Below, one piece after another: positions 48,560 through 57,994 of a stretch of DNA of 64,000 nt. The first letter of the stretch is position 1. The number at the start of each line of letters is the position of its first letter. The position numbers and the translations under genes are program-made. Source of the DNA: Pelobates cultripes (lineage: Eukaryota; Chordata; Amphibia; Anura; Pelobatidae). The DNA is taken from contig OW240914.1 of the NCBI GenBank assembly GCA_933207985.1, positions 201,550,102 to 201,614,101 of the forward strand. The letters run 5' to 3'. The notes below the pieces were generated by a model, which was not told the origin of the DNA, made no database searches, and was given only the letters and a program-made list of their open reading frames with translations.

Positions 48560-49140
48560 CCTCCGCCACAGCTCAGAGCTCGACAATTTGAACTACCTGA
48601 GCGCCCCCACCAAAAACAACACTCGCTGCAATCCATCCTGAAACCCCAATAACAGAAAGTCAACACCCACATCAGAGAGGTGCACTCCATCTTGCCTATA
48701 ATGCCCTGCAAGCCGCTTCTCCAAATCCCTATGACCACAACACCACCAAACCGTCTAACATAAGCTGCCATCAGCTTATTCACTTTCCCCGTACTCTTAG
48801 TCACTGCCCTGGAATCCCTGCCACAGCAACTGCGGCACCATCTCAGACCAAACGATAACCACGTCCGAGATCAACTGCCTTAGCCTCTCCAAATCCCTTT
48901 TCATCCTGCTAATTAAGTCTCTCTGAGAAACTAACCCCAAATCATTCCCATCTGCATGAAGTAAAATAACACGTGGCCTCTGACCTTCGCCAAGCAATCT
49001 GAACAGCTGAGAACAGACCCCTTGCCAACCAGCCCCCCTTAAACCAACCATTTACATTGCACAATTGAGCGCGGAAAGCCCAGCTGTGCACCGTCACGAC
49101 CAACTGCAGCCCTACTGTACACCCAATACACGTAGGAGTG
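48560..49140 (-). pseudogene. SGNH/GDSL-type hydrolase of Ngaro element
   Basis: Minus strand: LLGHSYVYW gives block I with the serine nucleophile (GHS in place of GDS); then LGLRGAGWQG, RVILLHADGNDLGLVSQ (block III, GND), VIVWSEMVPQLLWQG, and after a frame change DGVHLSDVGVDFLLLGFQDG, which holds the catalytic Asp-x-x-His. The fold is that of SGNH esterases; the role in Ngaro is unknown, with a structural or lipid-related function sometimes proposed. About 190 codons, with at least one frameshift at about 48,720. It sits downstream of the recombinase, possibly as a separate exon or ORF. Confidence 0.75.
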
Positions 49141-49224
49141 TCCCAGCAATGAAGAGGTCCAACCTAAGAGAGAAAAACATGTTAACAGAGGACAAAACAA
49201 CAACCCCCCCACCCAACCATTATT

Positions 49225-49715
49225 TAAACTAAATGGTTGGTCCTCACATAAGACCCGAATCTTACTGATTGCTATCCCCCGATCTTCTTGACCAGATCAT
49301 CACCAAAACTCAGCCGAGATAGCCTCCGTCTCAGCCCAATCCGGAATGAGTGCATACCGAACTGGGCCGGAATCAGCCTCAGACGCCCCAACGCCAACCG
49401 AAAGACCTGGAGGAACTGAAACTTTGATGGCGAAGAGCCATCCGCATGTAACAACAAGGAACTGCCGACAATGGCACATACCGCATTAAAGCCCAACCAA
49501 CAAGACACCGGGCACGCTGCCAACCCTGCAAATAGTGTAACTGCCGAGCCTTTTCCAAAAATTTCAGTCTTGGACCGACGAAGATGAATCACCACCCAAT
49601 TGTCCCAGAGCTCCACATCCGACTGTTGGAGGCCCCTGGCACCCAAACAGTTGCTGCTGCCCAACTCACTAATTCTGAATGCCCCGAAGAAAGCCCAGCT
49701 AAATGCAAAGCCCAA
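49225..49715 (-). pseudogene. Ngaro tyrosine recombinase, catalytic half, one nonsense codon
   Basis: The minus frame reads AFSWAFFGAFRISELGSSNC (first catalytic arginine), VVIHLRRSKTEIFGKG, FRLALGRLRLIPAQF and GMHSFRIG (HxxR box). A TAG at 49,274-49,272, just after VKKIGG, interrupts it where the family usually has tryptophan. The same frame then continues QSVRFGSYVRTN, which supplies the catalytic tyrosine region. The N-terminal half is missing upstream of 49,740. The enzyme would have integrated the circular DNA copy; this copy is inactive. Confidence 0.8.
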
Positions 49716-49744
49716 CTAAACAACAAAACCTCTTGCCTGTAGCT

Positions 49745-50535
49745 TTGTTACATTGTTTGACTGTCTGTAAGTGTGTGTGTGTGACTTTGAAAGTTTACTA
49801 CTTAAAATCACCTATCTCAGCAAACAAATATGGAGATGGAGATTCAGTTCCAGAATAAGGCTATATGGTGAAACTGAAAGCCCATGTTTGTTTGCTGAGA
49901 TAGGTGAGTTTAATTAGCCTTGTAACATTTAAAACTATATTTTTGTGTGTGCACTGTTCCTTAATCTGTATTTTGTAACTGAGTGTGTATGACTGACTGA
50001 CTGCGTGTGTGTGTGTGTGTGTGACTGTCTGTCTCTCTGTACCTGTGTATATATGACTCACTGTCTGTTACTGTGTGTGACTGTCTGTAATTGTGTGACT
50101 GTCTGTACCTGTGGGTATATATGACTGACTGACTGCAACTATATGTGTGTGACTATATAAGTGGATGCTTGTAACTTTGTGTGTGTTTGTAACTGTTTGC
50201 CATTGTTTGTGTGTGTGACTCTGGGTGTATAACAGACTGGCTCCAAATGTCTCTCACTGCCTGTAATGTGTGTTTGTGACTGTCACACATTTGCGTGTGT
50301 GTGAGACACTGTCTGTCTGTAACTGCCCGTGTGTGACTGATTGCTTGTAACTGTGTGTGTGCAGGTGTGTGAATCACTGCCTGTAACTGTGTCTGTGTGT
50401 GCCATACTGCCTGTAACTGTGTGTATGACTGCCTGTAATTAAATGACAGTATTTGACAGTGTACATTTATAACTATATGCATGTGACTGTGTGTCTGACT
50501 GTGGGACTGTGTATGTGACTCTGCACAAATACACA
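49745..50535. repeat. CTGTCTGTAACTGTGTGTG minisatellite
   Basis: Long degenerate array of TGACTGTCTGTAACTGTGTG-type units across about 790 bp, with a non-repeated section at 49,780-49,960. Open minus frames rich in T/H/S are repeat products. Confidence 0.85.
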
Positions 50536-50805
50536 ACTGCATTCACACATGGGCCTACATGCATTGTTTATCTGAATAAATTTTATTCTGGAACTGATCA
50601 CCTCCATCTTGGCTGCCTGTAAATCAGTTTTTTAAGCTGTGCCCTTGGCACCTGTTATCTACCAAAGAGAGGGCATAGAGAGAGGTACATTACAAACAAT
50701 CAGGGTTTTCCACAAATTCCACATTTTAGCAAGTTACTCGGAATTGCAAAATTTTATTGTGACTACAGTTAAGATGGAATTTTGTTTCCAAATCATCTAT
50801 GTTGG
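50536..50805. other. Short gene-free stretch
   Basis: No feature recognised; AT-rich. Confidence 0.35.
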
Positions 50806-52550
50806 GGGGGCGGGGCCAGGCCGCCGAGCCGAGCGGCAGCCATCCATGCTAGCTCCGGCTCTGGGCCACCTAAATACACCGCAATACTGCACCAAACGCT
50901 TACCCAGAGCCGGGGCAGAAACAAATAACCAGCAGGGAGCGGCACGAAAAAAAAAAAAAAAACTGCAGGGATACCTGGAAAGCCGACACCAAGCAGCCCG
51001 CACAGCCGGAGCACAATGGGGCCTACACGCGCATGACGACGGCGGGAGCCGCGAGACCAGATAGCTGAGGGAGAGAGGGGAGTCCGGACCCGGCCCCGCT
51101 CCCCCCCCCCTTGGGCCGGCGGGGGTAATCCCGGCCCATGAGTCGATCTCCGGGGACCAGAGGTAGGAGGCCCACACAAGGCGGAGCCCTTCCACACGTG
51201 GAGCCATCATGGCCGCGGAACACACGAGCCACTGGGAGCTACGCAGGGTCGCCAGGACCCACTGAGGCGACGGATCCCACAGACGGACCCCTCTGAGCGG
51301 CAGAAAGGTCGGCGGGGAGCCGGCCCTGGCCCCTGGATTTGGTGGTGGTCCAGGGAGGCCTACCCCCAACTCTGTGAGCCCTATGGCGCCGGGATGGGTT
51401 GGGCCCCCGGCGGACCGGTGGCTGGGGGAGCAACCACCGGCGACATGCAAGAGGCCGGAAAAAGGCGCGGCCTACCGGGGCTGGAGCCCCAAGGGGGAAC
51501 TGCAGGGGTTGGGGAGGTGCAGGGGACAGGAGCCCGGGGACTTCTCGGGGGGAGGGGGCCTGCTGGACTACCGATGTCCCTGAGTGCCCACAGCACTGTG
51601 GAACCCTACGCTGGGGGGAACAGAGGGGATTGGCTGCACCGGGGGAGCTGGAGAGAACCTGCAATAAACACCCAGCGTGGCATAAAGATGCATCCAGGGC
51701 ATAAACCTGCAAGAGGCCACATAGAGGGAAGCCAGCTTAGAAGCCTCACAGGAGGCCATTAACCCCACGCTGGACATTTCTCCTCACCAGGCATTACAGC
51801 GCCATCTCCAGTGGAGAGACTCACATAATATCGTTTCTCAGATGCAGTTCAGTGTATCCCATGTTGATGACGTAATTATTTCTAATCTCAATACACTTGA
51901 TCCATGACATGCTTACTTTGCAATTAGCTAGACACTGCTATACTGTTACAGATATGATGTAATGTTGATGACATAATTATTTCTACTATCCATACACTTG
52001 AATCCTGACATGCTTATTTTGCAATTAGCTAGACACTGCTAGGCCGTTACAGATAGGATGCATCATTGCCTCACGGTGCCTGACTAATATACCATTTCCA
52101 CCACATATGTTTACCGCACCATACTTATTGGCGGTTATTTAATCTTAAGGAAGCCCTTCATGTTGAACATGCACAGAGCTTAGCATCAGCATCTGTTCGC
52201 TCCTATATTCTCTCATCAGTTGATTCTAAACAAGTTAAGCATTATTGGTTTGTTTTTGCATATATCTATTTTTAATCCTGTTTAAAACTGAATGTGAGGT
52301 TCATGCCACAGTGCTCCAAAGGGCTGGTGTAGACCGTTATAATTAATAACACATACAAAATGAGCCTCATAACACCAGATATGACGTGGAGGAATATATG
52401 ACCAGCACAAAGCGTACATATGCCTGCTGAATACTTCTGACATCCTACCTTTCACAAAGCTCAGGTTTATTCCATTTAATTAACTGCTTGTCTATTCGAA
52501 TATCTATGCCTCTGCGCAGGCAACCAAATGTTATTCCTAGGAATCCGCAA
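50806..52550 (+). mobile_element. CpG-rich unclassified retroelement-like sequence
   Basis: Starts with a G-run and GGCGGGGCCAGGCCGCCGAG, much like the GGGCGTGGC start of the full-length L1 at 17,455. It has an A-run at 50,945-50,961. The first kilobase is CpG-dense with frames open in several phases and strands; no ORF1 or RT motif was recognised. After 51,780 it becomes AT-rich and holds a tandem duplication of about 102 bp (51,862-51,962 and 51,964-52,064, unit with TTTGCAATTAGCTAGACACT). It may be an L1 5' region or an L1-derived non-autonomous element. Confidence 0.35.
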
Positions 52551-52579
52551 TAAGCCTGCTCACACTTTAAATCAGCCTC

Positions 52580-53225
52580 TGCCAGGGCCAGATTAAGAGC
52601 CCAGTGGGCCTGGTGCTGACAATTATGACGGGCCTAATTACAGAATCATATCGACCAAAAACAGTAAAACACTCCCAAGCGTCATGTATCTGATGGAGAT
52701 GGTGCTGGAGAGAAAGAACAGCAACTATAAGAAAACACATACCCTAGGCTAATCTCGCTCTAATTTATGTTTTCAGCTTCCAAGTAAATCCATAACCCCT
52801 AACAGCAACGTCCAATCAAGCAGGAAGTCAATGGGCACGGTAAAAGGGTGTGCCACTGACCCAAATCACTCAACCTGCCAAAACGGGCAAACATGCCAAA
52901 AAAAAGGACATGTCTGCTCAAAGAATTAGAATGCCAGCCTGGTATGAATGCATGTCAGGCTGCCTGCCAATCATGCAGCTGGCCAACTAAGGGCATACTA
53001 TGCAGACAGCACCCTGAGCTTGGCATAAATGCATCTAATGATGCGCTCGCTCAACGCTTTCTAAGGACTGTCCCCTAGCACTCGCTGGTCCACTTGTCTC
53101 CTTATCTTCTTACTAGCAGGCAGAAGCTCCTGGTATATGGTCTGGGACAGAGAAAAGCTGTATGTAGTGAGTGTAGAAGAAAGGGAACATGCCACAGTGT
53201 TAGAGAGACCAAAGTCAGCATTACC
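52580..53225. other. Gene-free stretch with repeat fragment
   Basis: From about 52,582 a repeat-like segment (CAGGGCCAGATTAAGAGCCC) is recognisable; the rest is unassigned. A 61-codon frame at 52,893 is cysteine-rich with no known domain and no support as a gene. Confidence 0.3.
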
Positions 53226-53821
53226 TTAAAGGATCACTATAGGGTCAGGAACACAAACATGAATTCATGACCCTATAGTGTTAACACCACCATCTAGCCC
53301 CCCTGGACCCCTCATGCCTCCATAAATATAGCAAAATCTATATTCAAGCCTGAAGCTGTAACTCTGCATGCTGTTAGACTCATAAAAACAAGCAGTCTGC
53401 TGACATCATTAGAAGTGGTGGCCTGATCCAATCACAGTGCTTCCCCATAGGATTGGCTGAGACTGACAAAGAGGCAGATCAGGGTCCAAGCTAGTATGAT
53501 TCAAACACAGCCCTGGTCAATCAGCATCTCCTCATAGAGATACATTGAATCAATGAATCTCTATAAGGAAAGTTCAGTGTCTGCATGCAGAGGGAGGAGA
53601 TACTGAATGTTTGGATGCATTTTAGACAGCCATGACCCAGGAAGGATCTCTAACAGTCATCTAAGGAGTGGCCAGTGAAGTTATCACTAGGATGTAATGT
53701 AAAGAATGCATTTTCTCTGAAAAGACAGTGTTTACAGCAAAAAGCCTGACGGTAATGATTCTACTCACCAGAACAAATTCAATAAGCTGTAGTTGTTCTG
53801 GTTACTATAGTGTCCCTTTAA
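53226..53821. mobile_element. T2-like MITE, complete ends
   Basis: 596 bp, left TTAAAGGATCACTATAGGGT and right …GGTTACTATAGTGTCCCTTTAA. Internal CATGAATTCATG palindrome near 53,258. Non-coding. Confidence 0.7.
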
Positions 53822-53829
53822 TTATATTC

Positions 53830-54380
53830 ATTGTTAGCCAGTCCACACAAGTTTTGTTCCCATACATCCCACTTAAGTTTCCAGACTAGGGGACTCTGGC
53901 TGGGACACATGGTGACAATGGGAAAATAGGGGACACTTGAAGACATGGGGATACAGACACTAGAGACACTGGCTGGGGGACATGGGGACATTGAGACATG
54001 GGGCACTGGGAGACATGGGAACAGAGACACCAGGGCCACAGACACTAGAGACACTAGCTTGGAGACATGGGGACATTGTGACACTTGAGGCAATGAGAGA
54101 CATGGAGGCACTAGAAGACATGGGGACAGTGAGACACTGGCAGACTGGGGGCACTGGGGGACTAGGGGTCACTGGGAGACTAGGGGGGCACTGAGACACC
54201 AGGGACACTGGCTGGGAGACATGGGGATACTGTGTCCCCATGTGTCTGTGTCATAGTATCTCCCAATGTCCCTTAGTGTCTCAGTGTCTGCCATAATGTC
54301 TCCCAGTGTCCCTTAGTGTCCCAGTGTCTGCCATGTCTCCCAGTGTCCCTTAGTACCTCAGTATCTGCCATAATGTCTCC
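53830..54380. repeat. Minisatellite that reverses strand
   Basis: From about 53,880 to 54,232 the units read GGGACACTGGGAGACATGGG; after 54,233 the complementary strand is used (GTGTCCCCATGTGTCTGTGTC, CCCAGTGTCCCTTAGTGTC). The array ends against the retroviral LTR at 54,384. Confidence 0.85.
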
Positions 54381-54383
54381 TAG

Positions 54384-54819
54384 TGTGGTGGAATCTCGGT
54401 AAAAATAAATTTAGTAGGCCGAGATTACCACGTGGCATGTGTACGTGCATATGCTGACGTATCGATCAGTTGGTTGCACGAGGCAAGATACGATCAGTAG
54501 TGTACGGAGCATGTGCAAGAATACAGGATGTAGTATTCCCCTCCTCCATTGTGCTGGACAAGCCATGCGGTCAAGCAGGAAGTTAATTCTTATTTGTAAT
54601 GATTGGTCAAGAGAATGTGCGGGTGGAGCTTAATATGGGAGGAGTTATGTGCCTATATAGGGAGCCTGCACTATTGTTCAGGGCTCAGAACTTGCTGTAT
54701 TTTTGGTGACATTAGTCCCTCTGAGTCCCGATCGGTGATCCAATAAAGAATCTCTTCCTTCCTGAAGAAACCTGTGTCCATCCCTCTGTGCTTTGCTTCC
54801 GTCAGTTTCTCCGGTATCA
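54384..54819 (+). repeat. 5' LTR
   Basis: 436 bp, TG…CA (TGTGGTGGAATCTCGG to CCGGTATCA). The 5' end has an inner palindrome (AATCTCGG/CCGAGATT). TATA-like CCTATATAGGGAG near 54,650, AATAAA near 54,742. The 3' LTR begins with the same 17 bases at 63,984. Confidence 0.9.
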
Positions 54820-54821
54820 TT

Positions 54822-54839
54822 TGGTGCATTGGCCGGGAA
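54822..54839 (+). other. Primer binding site for tRNA-Gly
   Basis: TGGTGCATTGGCCGGGAA is complementary, as recalled, to the 3' terminal 18 nt of vertebrate tRNA-Gly(GCC) including CCA. It begins 2 nt after the LTR end. Confidence 0.85.
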
Positions 54840-56101
54840 GCTCATCGTTCAACGGTAGCTGAGAGGCAGAGGCGTGAGACGGTCTATCTTTGCCCACGTT
54901 CTCTACGGCTGCACCCCTGAACTTCTGCGTGGACCTCCCTTCGTCTCGGCGCCACTGGTCTGTTGTCCAGGAGATCATCGGCCTCTACGTAAGAAGTGCT
55001 GGGGTGTCCCCGTCGATGAGTGTGAACTCAGGTTCAGGAACGAGGAGGTAAGACAACTGCTGTTTTAGACGGCAGACCCACTAGGGGTATACCGATTGTG
55101 CGGTAGGCCCAAAAGGGGTTTAAATCTGTGTATGGAATCTGCCCCCTCTGTCGGAGGGAAGGAGCGAAGGCGCACCGCTCGATCGAACGCTCTTTAGTAA
55201 GACCGTTTGATCTGGTTAGTCAGGCGGGGTCCTGTGTAAATAGCCCTAGCCGGACACCGGTGTCTTGTCTAGACTAGCGTTCTAGGGTGTATATTACGTT
55301 CGCTAGGTCGGAGGGACCGGGAGACTAAGCGGCGCCTGTGTAAATTCGGTTCGCTAGCTCTCAACCTATCTTGGCTAAGTGGGAAGGCGTGTAAATTTGG
55401 AACCCACTAGACTTTTGATAGAGTAAATAGACTAGAAGGGCAATTTTGTAAATTTCGCCCTCTAGTTCGCTATATGTGGTGTTTGGGCAGTGTGGCTAAC
55501 CAAAACGGGTGTATATAGTTTTAGGTAGTCCATTCAAGGTACTGGCCAATAGTTTAGTTGGGATTGTAAATGTGTTAAAGATTGTTAGTAAAGTGTATAT
55601 CTTGTTAGATAGCGCGAGCTCAGCCGTCTAGCGAGAGTGTTAATAGTGTGTTGCTGTATCATAGTGCACGGTACCATAACCCTGTATATTTACTGACACT
55701 GTATATAAGTACTAATCATTGTCGTCTATTGCATGTTTAACACCGTAACCACTAATAATTGTATTGTGACCTTAAATTGTGCTTTGACCTATGCTAACCG
55801 TACTGTAACCGATACTAGTAAAAGACGATGTTACTGGGGTGTGTTATAGACGGGTAATTCATATATAGAGAATTATAGCGTGGGTGACTGTATAGTTTCG
55901 CCAAAGGGCATAATATTGATTATTTAGTGACTGGTGTAACAGCTGTGTGTGTACGGGAATTCCCTGAGTGATTATTGTGTTATTGTGTACGTTTCACTCG
56001 GTAACTGTACCACGTGGTGCTGTTGCCAGAGGAAACGGGTGTGACTGTTGAATAAGAACGCGTGCATAGTATTCGTTGTCAACGACGTTCCATTGATAAG
56101 T
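54840..56101 (+). promoter_or_regulatory. Retroviral leader with probable splice donor
   Basis: About 1.26 kb before gag. AACGAGGAGGTAAGAC at about 55,040-55,055 is a good donor for env mRNA. Repeated short motifs of CTAG/GCGTTC type occur, and packaging function is expected here but not visible. Short ATG frames are not supported as genes. Confidence 0.55.
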
Positions 56102-57994
56102 ATGGGCGCGTCAGAGTCAACGATTTCGGATCCCTTAGGTTGTATGGTAAAGAATTTTAAAAAGGGATTCAAAACATGTGATTTTGGGGTTAAAATGTCT
56201 CCTGTACGTTTGGTCACTTTGTGCACTAGGGAGTGGCCTATTTTGGTTGCGGCATGGCCGCCGCGTGGCAGTTTGGATCCAACCCTGGTACAGCGTGTAC
56301 ACGTGGCTGTATCAGGTAGGCCTGAACTTTACGGACAGTTTCCATACATTGATTGTTGGAGGCAGGCCGTAAACGACTCGCCAAAATGGATCCGGATATG
56401 CCACGAGGAGCAATGTCGCCTCATGGTGGCCAGGACTTATTTGTCCACTAGGACCGGTGTTAGGCCCATTTTGGACACGCCCCCTGAGTCCGAGATCCCT
56501 TTGCCGCCCCCTTACTTCCCTTTGAGAGGAAGTGACGCGAATGCAGGAAGTTCTGCACCCCTTCCCCTATTGCCCCCATCCACTTCCGCTTCCTCCTCCA
56601 GTACAGAATCTACCCCCCCTCGTATTAAAACTCCCCTTCCTGAACCAGGACCAACTCCCATTAGATCTGAATATCCTGATTTGGCGCCACTTCAAACTTC
56701 CGGTCAAGCTTCTTCTAGCTCGGCTCGGAGTATACTATTCACTAATTTTTCACAAAATCAAGTTCCCACATCCTCATGCCCTATTACCTCTCGACCGGAA
56801 CTTTTAACTGACGCCCCTCCACGTAGTCCCATACTAACCCGACAACTGACCGGTACCCAACAATTAAAACATTACCAGATGCCTCTTCGTCTGAATCCTG
56901 GGTCAGCCTATATCGATGCCGCAGGTCAAATGGCACATGCTGACCCAGTCTTTGTATATGTCCCGTTCACGACTACTGATCTCTTGAATTGGAAGACCCA
57001 CAATTCCTCGTACACTGAGAAACCACAAGCTATGACCGATCTGTTCACCTCGATAGTTCAGACACATAACCCGACATGGGCTGATTGCCAGCAGTTATTA
57101 ATGACATTGTTCAATAATGAGGAAAGGACAAGGATTAACCAAGCGGCCATTAAGGCGCTAGAGGAGAGAGCCCGTGCTTTAAATCAAGCCAATCCGGCAG
57201 CATGGGCCGCAACACATTACCCTAACACCGATCCTGACTGGAATGTAAATGGCGCAGATATGGCTCAACTTAAAGCCTATAGAGGCGCTATAATTGCTGG
57301 CATGAAAGCCGGAGGGAAGAAAGCTATTAACATGTCGAAGACAGTTGAGGTGATTCAGAAAAGTGATGAAGCGCCCAGTGTCTTTTATGACCGATTATTG
57401 GAGGCATACCGCTTGTATACCCCCTTTAATCCGGAAGACGCTGATAATTCCCGAATGGTAAACTCCGCCTTTGTCAGCCAAGCTTACGGAGATATTAAGC
57501 GCAAGCTACAGAAATTAGAAGGGTTTGCAGGTATGTCTATCACCCAACTAATGGAGGTAGCGAACAAAGTATATATGAATAGGGAAACAGAAAGTAAGAA
57601 AGAGGAAGAGCGCAAGATGCGTAGAAAGGCAGATATGCTAGCGGTAGCGATCGCAGGCGTAGATAGACGGGGCCCAGATAGAGGCGATGGTAGATGGAAT
57701 AGGGAGCCTTTGAGTAGGAATCAGTGCGCGTACTGTAAGGAAGAAGGGCATTGGAGGAACGAGTGTCCGCAAAGAGAGCAGTATGAGAGAGACTTACCCA
57801 GGGCAGGTTACGGAAACTTTAGAGGCAGAGCGAGAGGTAGAGGAGGCCCCGGAGGGAGTAATGGTAATAGAGGGAGTAATGGGAACAGAGGAAGTGTAAG
57901 GGAAGATAGGTACTATCCAGCAGCGCAAAGGTCCCGCGATAGAGAAGGTAGGGACTTTGTGGGATTGGCTGACACGGTCATGGAGGACTATTGA
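56102..57994 (+). CDS. gag: Retroviral Gag polyprotein
   Basis: Structural polyprotein of matrix, proline-rich, capsid and nucleocapsid parts. The ATG at 56,102 is chosen over an in-frame one at 56,048 because it starts MGASES, an N-myristoylation signal used to target Gag to the plasma membrane. 630 residues. Features: a PPPY late-domain motif at about residues 134-137; a long Pro/Ser-rich linker; the capsid from about residue 260 (MPLRLNPG, FTTTDLLNWKTHN, DCQQLLMTLFNNEERTRI); and a single zinc knuckle CAYCKEEGHWRNEC at about 541-554 followed by an RG-rich tail. The frame is intact to TGA at 57,992. pol continues in the same frame. Confidence 0.93.
   Translation: MGASESTISDPLGCMVKNFKKGFKTCDFGVKMSPVRLVTLCTREWPILVAAWPPRGSLDPTLVQRVHVAVSGRPELYGQFPYIDCWRQAVNDSPKWIRICHEEQCRLMVARTYLSTRTGVRPILDTPPESEIPLPPPYFPLRGSDANAGSSAPLPLLPPSTSASSSSTESTPPRIKTPLPEPGPTPIRSEYPDLAPLQTSGQASSSSARSILFTNFSQNQVPTSSCPITSRPELLTDAPPRSPILTRQLTGTQQLKHYQMPLRLNPGSAYIDAAGQMAHADPVFVYVPFTTTDLLNWKTHNSSYTEKPQAMTDLFTSIVQTHNPTWADCQQLLMTLFNNEERTRINQAAIKALEERARALNQANPAAWAATHYPNTDPDWNVNGADMAQLKAYRGAIIAGMKAGGKKAINMSKTVEVIQKSDEAPSVFYDRLLEAYRLYTPFNPEDADNSRMVNSAFVSQAYGDIKRKLQKLEGFAGMSITQLMEVANKVYMNRETESKKEEERKMRRKADMLAVAIAGVDRRGPDRGDGRWNREPLSRNQCAYCKEEGHWRNECPQREQYERDLPRAGYGNFRGRARGRGGPGGSNGNRGSNGNRGSVREDRYYPAAQRSRDREGRDFVGLADTVMEDY
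57992..57994 (+). promoter_or_regulatory. In-frame gag stop (UGA), probable readthrough site
   Basis: TGA separates gag from pro-pol, and the same frame is open immediately downstream for 748 codons. Gamma and epsilon retroviruses express pol by suppression of the gag stop. Here the codon is UGA; whether a downstream RNA structure is present was not determined. Confidence 0.7.

Larger units (their letters stand above)
48500..49740 (-). mobile_element. Ngaro-type retroelement 3' part (recombinase plus SGNH hydrolase)
   Basis: On the minus strand a tyrosine recombinase C-terminal half (49,715 to about 49,225) is followed by an SGNH-hydrolase gene (about 49,140-48,560). This gene pair is known from vertebrate Ngaro elements of the DIRS order. 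Both frames are damaged, and RT/RNase H and terminal repeats were not found. Confidence 0.8.

Noticed and set aside
51239..51712. Long overlapping frames in the CpG-rich block
   Set aside because: Several frames on both strands are open simultaneously because of GC composition; no domain is visible.
52893..53078. 61-codon cysteine-rich frame as a small secreted protein
   Set aside because: No signal peptide, no family match recognised and no splice or promoter context.
54874..55068. 64-codon frame in the retroviral leader as a glycosylated-Gag start
   Set aside because: It ends in a stop long before gag and is not in a continuous frame with it.
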